From an uncultured Erythrobacter sp. (GTDB lineage: Bacteria; Pseudomonadota; Alphaproteobacteria; Sphingomonadales; Sphingomonadaceae): a stretch of DNA of 64,000 bases. Each line of letters begins with the position of its first letter. The stretch's first letter is position 1. The position numbers were made by a program, and so were the translations under genes. Positions 17,785-27,646 of this stretch are shown one piece after another. The DNA is taken from assembly GCF_958304185.1 (NCBI RefSeq), contig NZ_OY284433.1, positions 682,001 through 746,000 on the forward strand. Direction: 5' to 3'. The notes under the pieces are model-generated. The model was not told the origin of the DNA, made no database searches, and saw nothing but the letters and a program-made list of their open reading frames with translations.

Positions 17785-18615
17785 GTGACGCAGACGATTT
17801 CCTTCATCAAGATGCACGGGCTCAGCAACGACTTCGTCGTGCTCGACGCGCGGCTGACACCGCTGCCGCAGATGACGCCGCAACTCGCACGCGCGCTGGG
17901 CGACCGGCGCACCGGGATCGGCTTCGATCAACTGGTGCTGCTGGAGCCGAGCGAGGCGCACGCGTTCCGGATGCGGATCTTCAATTCCGATGGCAGCGAG
18001 GTCGAGGCTTGCGGCAATGCCGCGCGGGCCGTGGCGCTGCTGCATGGCGAGCCCGCAGTCATCGAGACTGGCGGGGGGCCGATTGCGCTCGAACCGCTCG
18101 ACGGCGGCGCACGGGTCGACATGGGGGCGCCGCGCTTCGATTGGGACGCGATCCCGCTCGCCTACCCGATGGACACCTTCACGATGCCGGTCGGGTGGGA
18201 GAGCCTTGAAGGGCCGATGGCAATCAATGTCGGCAATCCGCACGCGATCTTCTTCGTCGATGATGCCAATGCCGTACCGCTGGAAACGCTTGGCCCGGTG
18301 ATCGAGCATGACCCGCTGTTTCCCGAGCGAGTGAACGTCAACGTAGCGAGCCTCGCCGGGTCAGATCACCTGAAGCTGAGGGTGTGGGAACGCGGTGCGG
18401 GGCTGACCCGTGCTTGCGGCACCGGGGCCTGCGCCACGGCGGTCGCGGCGATCCGGCGCGGGTTGGTGGCGAGCCCGGTGCGCGTCAGCTTGCCCGGCGG
18501 CGATCTGGTGATCGCGTGGCAGCCGGGCGGCACGATCCTGATGAGCGGCCCTGCGGCAGAAAGCTATCGCGGCACCTTCAATTGGGATGATTACGCCGCA
18601 GGAGCCGGAGCTTGA
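17785..18615 (+). CDS. dapF: Diaminopimelate epimerase
   Basis: A 276-residue cofactor-independent epimerase converting LL- to meso-diaminopimelate for peptidoglycan and lysine. The two active-site cysteines are Cys76 in 'GSEVEACGNAARAVA' and Cys211 in 'TRACGTGACATA'. The N-terminal 'FIKMHGLSNDFVVLD' is standard. GTG at 17785 is preferred to GTG at 17767 because homology starts there. It is the first gene of the run dapF-mtaB-ftsY-ispZ, in which each start overlaps the preceding stop. Confidence 0.96.
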   Translation: MTQTISFIKMHGLSNDFVVLDARLTPLPQMTPQLARALGDRRTGIGFDQLVLLEPSEAHAFRMRIFNSDGSEVEACGNAARAVALLHGEPAVIETGGGPIALEPLDGGARVDMGAPRFDWDAIPLAYPMDTFTMPVGWESLEGPMAINVGNPHAIFFVDDANAVPLETLGPVIEHDPLFPERVNVNVASLAGSDHLKLRVWERGAGLTRACGTGACATAVAAIRRGLVASPVRVSLPGGDLVIAWQPGGTILMSGPAAESYRGTFNWDDYAAGAGA

Positions 18616-19787
18616 ACGCTCCGCAGATTATCTCACTCGGCTGCCGCATGAACATCGCCGAGAGCGATCGGATGCGTGCGATGCTGGCGGGCGAAGCCGA
18701 TCTGGTGGTGGTCAATTCCTGCGCGGTGACGGGTGAGGCGCTCAGCCAGACCCGCAAGGCAATCCGCCGCGCTCGGCGCGATCATCCTGGGGCGCGGCTG
18801 GTGGTGACCGGCTGCGCGGCGGAGATCGACCGCGCTGCGATTGGCGCGATGGACGAGGTTGATGGGGTGGTGGCAAATGCGGCCAAGCTCGATCCGCGTG
18901 CGTGGAATGTCGCGGGCGATGCCCCACCGGTTGCCCCAGCGCGCACCCGCGCATTTGTGGCGGTGCAGAACGGCTGCGATCATGCCTGCACATTTTGCGT
19001 CATCCCGCAGGGGCGCGGGGTCAGCCGGTCGTTGAGCGTGGCGGACGTGCTGCGCGAGGTTGAAGTGCATCTCGCTGCCGGAGCCAAGGAGGTTGTGCTC
19101 ACCGGGGTCGATCTGACCTCATGGGGGCATGATCTGCCGGGCGAGCCGCGCCTTGGCACGCTGGTCGCAGCGATCCTTGCAGCCTTCCCCGGCGTCCCCC
19201 GCCTGCGTCTGTCCTCGGTCGACGGGATCGAGATCGACGAGCAGCTGTTCGACCTGCTCGCCCACGAGCCGCGCGTGATGCCGCACCTGCACCTCTCGCT
19301 CCAGCATGGCGCCGACCTGATCCTCAAGCGCATGAAGCGCCGCCATCTGCGCCGCGATGCGGTGGAACTGGCCCAGCGCCTCAAAGCGCTCCGGCCAGAT
19401 ATCGCCATAGGCGCTGACCTGATCGCCGGCTTCCCGACCGAGACGCAGGCGCATCACGCCGAAAACCTCAGCATCATCGACGAACTCGACATCGTCCATG
19501 CCCACATTTTCCCCTTCTCGCCCCGCCCCGGCACGCCTGCCGCGCGGATGCCGCAGGTGCCGCGCGACGTCGTGAAAGCCCGCGCTGCCGACCTGCGCGC
19601 CCGTGCCGCCGCGCGCCGTGCCGTTTGGCTCGACAGCCTTGTGGGCGAAACGCTCCCCGTCCTCGCCGAACGCGACAGCACGGGCTATGCCCCCAACTAT
19701 GCCCGCGTCGCTCTGCCTGAAGGCACTCGCGCGGGGGACATCATCGAAGTGAATGTGCGCGAGGTCAGGGAGGGCCTGCTCGGATGA
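18612..19787 (+). CDS. mtaB: tRNA t6A37 methylthiotransferase MtaB
   Basis: A 391-residue radical-SAM methylthiotransferase that adds a methylthio group to t6A37 of tRNAs reading ANN codons. The N-terminal UPF0004 domain has three cluster cysteines (Cys11, Cys37, Cys68). The radical SAM motif 'CDHACTFC' gives Cys122, Cys126 and Cys129. The C-terminus carries a short TRAM-like region. The MtaB subgroup is favoured over MiaB/RimO by the short N-terminus. The TTG start at 18612 overlaps the dapF stop in TTGA, which supports coupling. Confidence 0.93.
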   Translation: MNAPQIISLGCRMNIAESDRMRAMLAGEADLVVVNSCAVTGEALSQTRKAIRRARRDHPGARLVVTGCAAEIDRAAIGAMDEVDGVVANAAKLDPRAWNVAGDAPPVAPARTRAFVAVQNGCDHACTFCVIPQGRGVSRSLSVADVLREVEVHLAAGAKEVVLTGVDLTSWGHDLPGEPRLGTLVAAILAAFPGVPRLRLSSVDGIEIDEQLFDLLAHEPRVMPHLHLSLQHGADLILKRMKRRHLRRDAVELAQRLKALRPDIAIGADLIAGFPTETQAHHAENLSIIDELDIVHAHIFPFSPRPGTPAARMPQVPRDVVKARAADLRARAAARRAVWLDSLVGETLPVLAERDSTGYAPNYARVALPEGTRAGDIIEVNVREVREGLLG

Positions 19788-20707
19788 GTGAAACCAGCTG
19801 GAGCCAGCGCCTGTTCGGCGGCTTCGCCAAGACATCGGAGCGCCTGACTGCCAACCTTGCCGGGGTGGGCGGGAGCGCGAAGCTTGACGACGCCACGCTC
19901 GACGAGGTCGAGGATGCGCTCATCATGTCAGACCTCGGCCCTGCGGCGGCGGCGCGCATCCGTGCGCGGCTTTCTGACAAGCGCTTCGGGCTGGAAATCA
20001 CCACCCGCGAGCTGAAGGAAGCGGTGGCGGAAGAGATCGCAGCAATCCTGCGTCCCGTTGCCAAGCCACTCGAGATCACCGCCTTCCCGCGCCCGCAGGT
20101 GATCCTTGTGATCGGCGTGAATGGCAGCGGCAAGACCACCACCATCGCAAAGCTCGCCCATCTGTTTCAGGAAGACGATTACGGAGTGCTGCTGGCGGCG
20201 GGCGACACCTTCCGCGCTGCGGCCATCGGCCAACTGGCGACATGGGCGGGCCGCATCGGCGTCGATTTGGTGCGCGGGCCTGAAGGCGGCGATCCTGCGG
20301 CGATTGTGTTCGATGCGGTCAAGCAGGCCACCGACACCGGGATCGATGCGCTGATCGTCGACACCGCAGGACGCTTGCAGAACAAGACCGAGCTGATGGA
20401 GGAGCTGGCGAAAATCCGCCGCGTCCTCGGCCGGCTCAACCCCGAAGCGCCGCACGATGTCGTGCTGGTGCTCGACGCTACCAACGGGCAGAACGCGCTG
20501 GCGCAGATCGACGTGTTCAAAGAGGTGGCAGGCGTCACCGGCCTGATCATGACCAAGCTGGATGGAACTGCACGCGGCGGGGTGCTTGTCGCAGCGGCAG
20601 AGCAATATGGCCTGCCGATCCACGCAATTGGTGTCGGCGAAAAAATCGAAGATCTGCGCCCGTTCGATCCCGATCTGGTCGCGCGCGTGATTGCAGGAGT
20701 GGCGTGA
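19784..20707 (+). CDS. ftsY: Signal recognition particle receptor FtsY
   Basis: A 307-residue SRP GTPase that docks ribosome-nascent-chain complexes at the inner membrane. The N domain is a four-helix bundle; the acidic A domain is almost absent, as is common in alphaproteobacteria. The G domain has G1 'GVNGSGKTTTIAKLA', 'DTFRAAAIGQL', 'VDTAGR' (G3), 'TKLDGTARGG' (G4) and 'GVGEKIEDLRPF' (G5). ATGA overlaps with mtaB. Its RNA partner is encoded at 59660-59751; ffh is not in the window. Confidence 0.96.
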   Translation: MSETSWSQRLFGGFAKTSERLTANLAGVGGSAKLDDATLDEVEDALIMSDLGPAAAARIRARLSDKRFGLEITTRELKEAVAEEIAAILRPVAKPLEITAFPRPQVILVIGVNGSGKTTTIAKLAHLFQEDDYGVLLAAGDTFRAAAIGQLATWAGRIGVDLVRGPEGGDPAAIVFDAVKQATDTGIDALIVDTAGRLQNKTELMEELAKIRRVLGRLNPEAPHDVVLVLDATNGQNALAQIDVFKEVAGVTGLIMTKLDGTARGGVLVAAAEQYGLPIHAIGVGEKIEDLRPFDPDLVARVIAGVA

Positions 20708-21354
20708 TGAGCGAGACCGAAGGCAAAAAAGCCGCCTCCAGCTGGATCAGCGTCGCGGTTGATTACGGCCCGCTGTTGGTGTTCCTCGGCGTCTATCGCT
20801 GGAGCGCGCCGGCCGAGCCGGGCCCGGTTGGCGAGCTTTCCGCGATCATCGCCGGCACAGGCGCGTTCATGGTCGCGGCGGTCGCGGCGCTGATCATCTC
20901 GAAATGGCGGCTGGGCATAGTCTCGCCGATGCTGTGGTTTTCGACCGCGCTGATCGTCGGCTTCGGCAGCCTGACGATCTTTTTCGGTGATCCGACCTTT
21001 GTGCAGATCAAGCCGACCATCATCTACGCGGTGTTCGGCGTAGCGTTGCTAGGCGGGTTCTTTGCGGGCCGAGCGCTGCTCAAAATCCTGCTCGAGGCCG
21101 CGTTTGAAGGGCTGTCTGATGCAGGCTGGCTGAAGCTTTCGCGCAATTGGGGCGTGTTTTTTATTGCCCTTGCCATCCTCAACGAAGTTCTGCGAGCGCA
21201 GCTCGATTTTGAAGGCTGGCTGTGGGCCAAGCTTTGGGTGTTCCTGCCGCTGACCTTCCTGTTCACCTTCAGCCAGATCCCGATGCTGCTGAAAAACGGG
21301 CTCAGCTTTGAAGACCGCGACGAGCCGCTGAAGAACGAACCGCCGACCTCTTGA
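20707..21354 (+). CDS. Inner membrane-spanning protein YciB / septation protein A
   Basis: A 215-residue IspZ/YciB family membrane protein with five or six helices. Family signatures are 'DYGPLLVFLGVY' at the N-terminus, 'DPTFVQIKPTIIYAVFG' and 'LSRNWGVFFIALAILNEVLR'. It is linked to envelope integrity and septation, with an uncertain mechanism. ATG at 20707 shares one base with the ftsY stop. It is the last gene of the dapF run; the perfect inverted repeat at 21364-21455 follows and may end transcription. Confidence 0.93.
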   Translation: MSETEGKKAASSWISVAVDYGPLLVFLGVYRWSAPAEPGPVGELSAIIAGTGAFMVAAVAALIISKWRLGIVSPMLWFSTALIVGFGSLTIFFGDPTFVQIKPTIIYAVFGVALLGGFFAGRALLKILLEAAFEGLSDAGWLKLSRNWGVFFIALAILNEVLRAQLDFEGWLWAKLWVFLPLTFLFTFSQIPMLLKNGLSFEDRDEPLKNEPPTS

Positions 21355-21363
21355 CCATCCGCT

Positions 21364-21455
21364 CGTCGCCCCGGACTTGATCCGGGCCTTGGCTTCCTTC
21401 CCCGGGAGGACCGGATCGAAGTTTAGCCGAACCCCGGATCAAGTCCGGGGCGACG
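21364..21455. repeat. Perfect 23-bp inverted repeat, interspersed palindrome pair
   Basis: The left arm 21364-21386 and the right arm 21433-21455 are exact reverse complements over 23 bases, separated by 46 bases. Each arm also contains its own palindrome CCCGGA-TCAAG-TCCGGG, related to the copy at 2302-2322. It sits between the convergent genes ispZ and kup and could serve as a two-way transcript end. Confidence 0.9.
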
Positions 21456-21469
21456 GGGTTGGAAGTGCC

Positions 21470-23413
21470 CTAAATCTCCACCTGACTCCCCAGCTCCACC
21501 ACGCGGTTGGTCGGTAGCCGGAAGAACTCCATCGCGCTCGCCGCGTTACGCAGCATCCACGCGAACAGCTTCTCGCGCCAGATCGCCATGCCCGGCTTGG
21601 CCGATGCGAGCAGGGTCTGGCGGGACAGGAAGAAGCTGGTGTGCATCATGTCGAACGGTGCGCCGCACAGGTCGAGCGTGCGCAGCAGTGCGGGCACATC
21701 GGTTTCTTCAAGGAAGCCGCAGCGGATCGTGACCCGGTAGAAACCGTTGCCCAGATCCTTGCACGAATAGCGCTCGATCGATTCGAGATAGGGCACATCC
21801 TGAACCGCTACAGTCAGGATCAGGATGCGTTCGTGCAGCACCTTGTTGTGCTTGATATTGTGCAGCAGCGCCGATGGCACGCCGGTGTTGGTCGAGGCCA
21901 TGAACACCGCCGTCCCAGCCACGCGGGTGGCGCTGTTCTGCGCGCTCTTGGCGAAAATCTCGATCGGCAGCGCACTTTCGCTCATGCTCGCCCGCATAAG
22001 TTCACGCCCGCGCGACCATGTGGTGAGCAGGGTGAAGATCACGAAGCCGATCAGCAGCGGAACCCAGCCGCCCTGCGGCACCTTGATCAGGTTCGCACCG
22101 AAATAGGCGACGTCGACGATCAGGAAAGCCGCGACCAGCGGAAGCGCCTTCCACACCGGCCAGCGCCACAGCGAGAACAAGACGGCTGCCAGCAGCAGCG
22201 TGTCGATGAACATCGCCCCGGTCACCGCGATGCCATAGGCTGCGGCAAGGTTGGTCGAAGACTGGAAGAACAGCACCAGCAGGATCACCATCACCATCAG
22301 ACCCCAGTTGATCGTAGGGATGTAGATCTGCCCCGCAGCTGAAGCGCTGGTGTGGCGGATTTCCATGCGCGGGATGAAGCCGAGTTGGATCGCCTGCTGG
22401 GTTAGGCTGAATGCTCCCGAAATGACCGCCTGGCTGGCAATGATCGTGGCAAGCAGCGCGAGGATGATCACCGGCACGCGAACCACGTCGGGGATCATCA
22501 GGAAGAACGGATCCTTGACGAGCGCAGCCGCAGCCGCGGGCGAACTTGCCGATAGGATCATCGCACCCTGCCCCATGTAATTGAGCATCAGCGCCGGAAA
22601 CACGAAAGTCAGCCACGACAGCCCGATCGGCTTGCGCCCGAAATGGCCCATGTCGGCGTAAAGCGCCTCGGCCCCGGTCACCGCCAGCACCACACTGCCC
22701 AGCGCGATAAAGGCGGTAAAGCCATCCGCCTGGAAGAACCGCAGCGCATTGATCGGGTTGATCGTTTCCAGAATGATCGCGGGATTAGCGCTCAGGTGCA
22801 TCACCCCCAGCGTCGCCAGCATTCCGAAATAGGTCAGCATGATCGGGCCGAACAGCTTGCCGACTTTGCCGGACCCGCGTGACTGGATCGCGAACAGACC
22901 AAACAGGATCGCCACCGCAGTCGGCACGATCCACGGTTTGAACCCGGGAACGATGTATTGCAGACCCTCGGTCGCGGACAGGACCGAGATCGCGGGGGTG
23001 ATCATGCTATCGCCGTAGAACAGCGCAGTGGCAAACACGCCCAGCAGGATCAGTGGCGCGGTCCACCGGCGATTGTCCGAGGCGCGCCGGATCAGCGCAA
23101 GCAAAGCAAGGCTGCCGCCTTCGCCCTTGTTGTCCGCGCGCATGATGGTGAGGACATATTTGACCGTCACCACCATCATCATCGACCAGAACACGAGGCT
23201 CAGCACACCGTGGATATGCGCGGCATCGGGCGTGATGCCGACTGTGCCGTGATGCGCGGCGAATGTCTCGCGGAAAGCATAAAGCGGGCTGGTGCCGATG
23301 TCGCCGAACACCACGCCTACAGCGCCGACCGCAAGGGTTAGCGTCGAAGCGCTGTGCCCGTGGCCCTGGGCACTCGCGGCGGCAGGCTCGTCAGTATTGG
23401 CTATGCTGCTCAT
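21470..23413 (-). CDS. kup: Low-affinity potassium transporter Kup
   Basis: A 647-residue K+ uptake protein of the KUP/HAK/KT family. The N-terminal signature '[17 protein letters not shown]' opens a block of about 12 membrane helices to residue 450. A soluble C-terminal domain follows, with '[20 protein letters not shown]', typical of Kup. ATG at 23413 ([11 protein letters not shown]) is chosen; the longer in-frame start at 23464 has no homology support. It is monocistronic, with its stop facing ispZ across the inverted repeat. Confidence 0.96.
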   Translation of the reverse strand: MSSIANTDEPAAASAQGHGHSASTLTLAVGAVGVVFGDIGTSPLYAFRETFAAHHGTVGITPDAAHIHGVLSLVFWSMMMVVTVKYVLTIMRADNKGEGGSLALLALIRRASDNRRWTAPLILLGVFATALFYGDSMITPAISVLSATEGLQYIVPGFKPWIVPTAVAILFGLFAIQSRGSGKVGKLFGPIMLTYFGMLATLGVMHLSANPAIILETINPINALRFFQADGFTAFIALGSVVLAVTGAEALYADMGHFGRKPIGLSWLTFVFPALMLNYMGQGAMILSASSPAAAAALVKDPFFLMIPDVVRVPVIILALLATIIASQAVISGAFSLTQQAIQLGFIPRMEIRHTSASAAGQIYIPTINWGLMVMVILLVLFFQSSTNLAAAYGIAVTGAMFIDTLLLAAVLFSLWRWPVWKALPLVAAFLIVDVAYFGANLIKVPQGGWVPLLIGFVIFTLLTTWSRGRELMRASMSESALPIEIFAKSAQNSATRVAGTAVFMASTNTGVPSALLHNIKHNKVLHERILILTVAVQDVPYLESIERYSCKDLGNGFYRVTIRCGFLEETDVPALLRTLDLCGAPFDMMHTSFFLSRQTLLASAKPGMAIWREKLFAWMLRNAASAMEFFRLPTNRVVELGSQVEI

Positions 23414-23551
23414 CTTGATCGGATTTCCCGTATCCCGCGGTACTGCCCATCCTGCCGGAACCATTCAGGCCGATGAGGCAGCGCGCCTAGCACTGCCCAT
23501 TCGCACCTGCAACATTATCAGCGTAGGTCCCGCGCACCAGAGAGAAAGGCG

Positions 23552-24199
23552 TCATTGGCCCTGAAGCATCGGCGCGCGGGCGATCATGTCGTTGAGCCGG
23601 GCGACGTCAGCCTCAAGCCCCTCGCGCCAAGGCGCATCAGGGGGTGAGTTGGCGAGCAGGCCTTGCCAGACATTGCGCGCCGCAACGATCTCACCGCTCT
23701 GACGATAGGCAGCGCCGAGAAAATATTCCGCGCCCGGATGGCCCGGGTCAATCGCCTTGGCTCGCCCGAAAGCCTGCACAGCGGCCGGCGTCACGAAACC
23801 ATCGGCATGGCCGACCAGTGCAAGACCCAGCGCCAGCCAGCTTTCCACATCGCGCGGGTTATCGGCCAATCCGCGCTGGAGGAGATTAGCCGCATCGGCA
23901 AACTTGCCGCGGCGGGCAAAGGCGTCTGAGGTCACAAGGTAGTCAGGCGCAGGCAGTGTGCGCGAAAACAGCGCCGCACGCCCTTCAACCATTGCCTCGC
24001 CCTGCCCCGAAGCAGCCTCCGCCTCCCCTTTAGGCGCGGAGGCCTGCCCAGGTGAGCCCTGCCAGGCATAGCCCGCCAGCCCGAACACCAGCACAGCGCC
24101 GAACAGCGTCATGCCTTCACGCGGGAGCTTGAGCAGCAACACCGCAAGCGCAAAGGCTGCCAGCGCCAAAGCGCCGATCGCCAGCCAGCCGCCGATCAT
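23552..24199 (-). CDS. ccmI: Cytochrome c biogenesis TPR protein CcmI-like
   Basis: A 215-residue protein with two membrane helices at the N-terminus ('MIGGWLAIGALALAAFALAV' and 'MTLFGAVLVFGLAGYAW'), then a periplasmic tetratricopeptide region from about residue 85 ('AFARRGKFADAANLLQRGL', 'FGRAKAIDPGHPGAEYFLG'). This matches CcmI/CycH, which presents apocytochrome c to the heme lyase. ATG at 24199 overlaps the ccmH stop by four bases. It is the last gene of the ccmC-D-E-F-G-H-I operon. Confidence 0.85.
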   Translation of the reverse strand: MIGGWLAIGALALAAFALAVLLLKLPREGMTLFGAVLVFGLAGYAWQGSPGQASAPKGEAEAASGQGEAMVEGRAALFSRTLPAPDYLVTSDAFARRGKFADAANLLQRGLADNPRDVESWLALGLALVGHADGFVTPAAVQAFGRAKAIDPGHPGAEYFLGAAYRQSGEIVAARNVWQGLLANSPPDAPWREGLEADVARLNDMIARAPMLQGQ

Positions 24200-24627
24200 G
24201 CCGTATCCCCCCCCGCATCGCTGCGTCGCTTGCCCAACCGCCGCAGCAGCACGCCTCCTACGATCAGCAGCAGCAACACCGGTGCTGCGAACAGCGGCCA
24301 AGTGGTCGCGCTGACCTCAGGCTCGTAGCTGACGTAATCGCCATAGCGGTCGATCAGCCAGCCACGGATCTGGTCGGGGCTTTCGCCTGCCAGAATACGG
24401 CTGCGCACCTGATGGCGCATATCGCCCGCCATCGGCGCGTCGGAATCCGCGATGCTCTGCGATTGGCACTTGAGGCAACGCAGGGTGTGCATCAGCGCGG
24501 TCGCCTCGGCCTCAAGCCGCGGATCATCGAGCTGATTATAGGCATAGGGCGCCGGCGGCATGGAATCCTGCGCCAAGGCCGGAATGGCGAGCAAAGCCAG
24601 CAGCAAAGCCACGACGGCGCGGATCAT
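24196..24627 (-). CDS. ccmH: Cytochrome c-type biogenesis protein CcmH
   Basis: A 143-residue thiol oxidoreductase subunit of the Ccm heme lyase. It has an N-terminal signal peptide (cleavage likely after 'AIPALAQ'), the redox motif 'LRCLKCQSQSIADSDA' with the LRCxxCQ cysteines, and a C-terminal membrane anchor ('WPLFAAPVLLLLIVGGVLL'). It reduces or relays the CXXCH thiols of apocytochrome c. It overlaps ccmG and ccmI by four bases each. Confidence 0.95.
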   Translation of the reverse strand: MIRAVVALLLALLAIPALAQDSMPPAPYAYNQLDDPRLEAEATALMHTLRCLKCQSQSIADSDAPMAGDMRHQVRSRILAGESPDQIRGWLIDRYGDYVSYEPEVSATTWPLFAAPVLLLLIVGGVLLRRLGKRRSDAGGDTA

Positions 24628-25154
24628 CGGGCCTTCTCCAGTTCGTCCAGCAGCACCGCGACATGCTCGGGCCGGATGTCACCGATATGCTGATAGCGGA
24701 TCACGCCCTTGGCATCGATCACAAAGGTTTCCGGCACCCCCGACGATCCGATCGCCAGCTGTACCTCGGAAATGCGGTCGCTGCCGATCCGCGAATAGGG
24801 ATTGCCGTAACGGCCAAGGAAATTGGCAACGTCTTCGGGCCGGTCACGAATGGCGATGCCGACAATCTCGACGCCTCGAGCTTGCAGCGCTTCGAGTTGC
24901 GGTGCTTCGGCGATGCAGGGTGTGCACCAGCTGGCCCAGATGTTGAGCAGGCGCGGCTTGCCCCCTACGAGGTCAGTCTTTGCCGCGCCAGGCAGGCCGC
25001 TGAACGCAGGGTCGAGCGCGAAATCGGGCAAGGGCTGACCGATCATCGTGCTTTCGACAAACTCGTCCTTCTCCTGCGTGAGCACATAGCCAGCGACCCC
25101 AGCAAAGAAGGCGAACAGGGCGAGCGGCACCCACAGGAACAGACGCGAGCGCAT
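24624..25154 (-). CDS. ccmG: Thiol:disulfide interchange protein DsbE/CcmG
   Basis: A 176-residue membrane-anchored thioredoxin-fold protein (anchor 'LFLWVPLALFAFFAGVAGYV'). The active site is 'WASWCTPC' and the cis-Pro is in 'GVPETFVID'. It keeps apocytochrome c thiols reduced in the periplasm. ATG at 25154 follows the ccmF stop by five bases; a longer Arg-rich extension from 25202 overlaps ccmF and is unlikely. The gene symbol dsbE is equally used. Confidence 0.94.
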   Translation of the reverse strand: MRSRLFLWVPLALFAFFAGVAGYVLTQEKDEFVESTMIGQPLPDFALDPAFSGLPGAAKTDLVGGKPRLLNIWASWCTPCIAEAPQLEALQARGVEIVGIAIRDRPEDVANFLGRYGNPYSRIGSDRISEVQLAIGSSGVPETFVIDAKGVIRYQHIGDIRPEHVAVLLDELEKAR

Positions 25155-25158
25155 AAGC

Positions 25159-27144
25159 CTACTCCGCCGGGACCGGCGAGGCGGCATCAAGCGCCTCGAC
25201 ATCGGCGCGGCGCTCTGCTCCCTTGGTTACCGCCGCGCGGCGCTTCACATCGACCTTCACTCGGCCCGCAATCGCCAGAATACCGCCCAGCGCGATGAGC
25301 AATCCGCCATACCAGATGAAGGTGACAAACGGCTTCCACCACACCCGGATCTGCCAGCGCCCATCCTCGGCCTGATTGCCGATCACCGCGTAAAGCTGCC
25401 CGTCCCAGCGGGTCAGCAGGGCGCTTTCGCTGGTGGATTGCGGCGGCGACCAGAAGTTGCGCGCTTGGGGATTGAGGATCACCGGCTCGCCGCCGTTCCT
25501 GCTTACCGCAAGCCGTGCTTCGATCGCGGTCCAGTTCGGCCCCGCGATGGGCGAGACGCTCTCGAGAGTGACCGCGAAGTCGCCGATCTGTTCGGTGCCG
25601 CCCGGCGCGACCGCAGCTAGGCGCTCCTGCGAGAACGCGCCTTCGCACGCCATGCCGAACAAGGAGACCGCTATACCGAAATGGGCGAGCACCATGCCCC
25701 AGGTTGCAACCGGCACGCGTGCGATATTGCGCCCACGCAGCGGCAGGAAGGCGGCGACCGCCAGCGCGGCGGCAAGGCCAAGGCCCAGCAGCGGCAACAA
25801 CGGGAACTGGCCGAAGAAGCTCACCAGCGCGATCACGCCGATCACCAGCGCCGCAATCAGCGCCAGCTCGAACTGGAGCCGTGCAGGCTTGTCGCTCTTC
25901 CAGCGCAGGAGGGGGCCGACCGCCATCACGAGGAACATCGGGATCGCGAAGATTGCACCCGCCGGATTGAAGTAAGGCGGGCCGACCGACACCCGCACGT
26001 CAAACACCTCGGTCAGCAGCGGATAGAGCGTGCCGAGCAAGACGATCGCAAGGATCGCGGACAGCATCACATTGTTGAACACCAACGCGCCTTCGCGGCT
26101 GGCAATGGCGAAGCGCTTACCTTCGGCCACGGCGCCAGCGCGCAGAGCGAAGATCGTGAACGCGCCGCCGATGTAAAGCCCCAGCAGCCCGAGGATGAAC
26201 GCCCCGCGCTCAGGATCGACCGCAAAGGCATGGACGCTCGTCAGCACGCCCGAGCGCACGAGGAAGGTGCCGAGCATCGACATTGAGAACGCCAGCACGC
26301 CCAGCATGATCGTCCACGTCCGCAGCGCATCGCGCGCGGCGAGCACGCTGACCGAATGCATCAGCGCGGTCGCAGCCAGCCACGGCATCAGCGAGGCATT
26401 CTCGACCGGATCCCAGAACCACCAGCCGCCCCAGCCCAGCTCGTAATAGGCCCAGTAAGAGCCGGCGGTGATCCCGAAGGTCAGCAGCACCCACGCGCCC
26501 AGCACCCAGGGGCGCAGCACACGGGCGAAGGAGGGATTCACCTGATTGGTCAGCAGCGCGCCCATGGCAAGGCTGAACGCGACCGACAGGCCGACATAGC
26601 CCGCATAAAGTGTCGGCGGGTGGATCGCGAGGCCGATGTCTTGCAGCAGCGGGTTGAGCCCCGTTCCTTCAGCCGCGGGGACCGGCAGCCGCTCGAACGG
26701 GTTGGAAGAAAGCAGCAGGAAGGCATAGAAGCCCAGCGCCACAAACCCCTGCACCGCCAGCGTCGCGCCCATAGTGCGCTCAGGCAGGCGCTTCTCGCAC
26801 CCAGCCAGCAGGCCGCCCGACAGCGCCAGCACGCCGACCCACAGCAGCATTGAGCCTTCGTGGTTCCCCCATGTCCCCGTCAGCTTGTAAAGCAGCGGCT
26901 TCATCGAGTGGGAGTTGCTCGCGACCAGCTTGATCGACAGGTCGGTGATCGCGAAGGACCACAGCAGCATCAGGAAGGCCAGCACCGCAAGGAATGCCTG
27001 CACCACCGCCGCGGGGCGCGCATAGATTGCCAGCGGATTGACCGCGCCGTCCGCCGCCTTCAGCGCAAAGGCGCCCGAAACCATCTGCAACACCGCCAGC
27101 GCGGCGGCGAGCCACAGGGCGGCCAGTCCGATTTCGGGAATCAT
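25159..27144 (-). CDS. ccmF: Cytochrome c heme lyase subunit CcmF
   Basis: A 661-residue polytopic membrane protein of the HCP family. The tryptophan-rich WWD signature is 'WGGWWFWDPVENASLMPW' near residue 240. His residues in flanking loops are expected to hold heme. About 14-15 membrane segments and one large periplasmic loop (residues 500-620) are visible. It attaches heme from CcmE to CXXCH motifs together with CcmH and CcmI. The length is usual for the family. Confidence 0.96.
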   Translation of the reverse strand: MIPEIGLAALWLAAALAVLQMVSGAFALKAADGAVNPLAIYARPAAVVQAFLAVLAFLMLLWSFAITDLSIKLVASNSHSMKPLLYKLTGTWGNHEGSMLLWVGVLALSGGLLAGCEKRLPERTMGATLAVQGFVALGFYAFLLLSSNPFERLPVPAAEGTGLNPLLQDIGLAIHPPTLYAGYVGLSVAFSLAMGALLTNQVNPSFARVLRPWVLGAWVLLTFGITAGSYWAYYELGWGGWWFWDPVENASLMPWLAATALMHSVSVLAARDALRTWTIMLGVLAFSMSMLGTFLVRSGVLTSVHAFAVDPERGAFILGLLGLYIGGAFTIFALRAGAVAEGKRFAIASREGALVFNNVMLSAILAIVLLGTLYPLLTEVFDVRVSVGPPYFNPAGAIFAIPMFLVMAVGPLLRWKSDKPARLQFELALIAALVIGVIALVSFFGQFPLLPLLGLGLAAALAVAAFLPLRGRNIARVPVATWGMVLAHFGIAVSLFGMACEGAFSQERLAAVAPGGTEQIGDFAVTLESVSPIAGPNWTAIEARLAVSRNGGEPVILNPQARNFWSPPQSTSESALLTRWDGQLYAVIGNQAEDGRWQIRVWWKPFVTFIWYGGLLIALGGILAIAGRVKVDVKRRAAVTKGAERRADVEALDAASPVPAE

Positions 27145-27171
27145 TGCTTGGCCCTCATCTGTGCCACGATG

Positions 27172-27633
27172 TTACTTCAGCCCGACGGTGGTTTCGGCTG
27201 CCATCTTGGCGGCCTGATCGGTGCCCATGCCTTCGAGTTCCTTGGGCACGTAATTCTCGTCATGCTTGGCGAGCAGATTGGTCGCCATGAACACCCCGTC
27301 CGGGCCAAGGCTGCCTTCTGCCACAACGCCCGAATTCTCGACGAACAGATCGGGCAGTATCCCCCGGTAGCGGACTGTAACCGTATCTGAGGTATTTCCG
27401 GCCACCACGAAGGTGACGGTCACGCCATCGGCCTCCGTCTTAATCGAACCTTTCTGAACCATCCCGCCAAGGCGCACGGCGCGTCCCGATTGAGGCGGAT
27501 CCGCGACGATTTGTTCAGGAAAATAGAAATAGCTAATTTGATTGCGTGTCGCCCAAACGAATATCATCCCTGCAGCCATTAACGCAGCAAATGCAATAAT
27601 CACAAGGATCAGACGTTGGTGCTTGGCTTTCAT
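27172..27633 (-). CDS. ccmE: Heme chaperone CcmE
   Basis: A 153-residue periplasmic heme chaperone. An N-terminal membrane anchor ('LILVIIAFAALMAAGMIFVW') precedes an OB-fold domain with 'RLGGMVQKGSI'. The heme-binding His is in 'LLAKHDENYVPKE', with the Tyr four residues on. A disordered tail follows. ATG at 27633 is chosen over an in-frame ATG at 27666 that would run into ccmD. It receives heme from CcmC/D and passes it to CcmF. Confidence 0.95.
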   Translation of the reverse strand: MKAKHQRLILVIIAFAALMAAGMIFVWATRNQISYFYFPEQIVADPPQSGRAVRLGGMVQKGSIKTEADGVTVTFVVAGNTSDTVTVRYRGILPDLFVENSGVVAEGSLGPDGVFMATNLLAKHDENYVPKELEGMGTDQAAKMAAETTVGLK

Positions 27634-27646
27634 TACATTGTCCCGT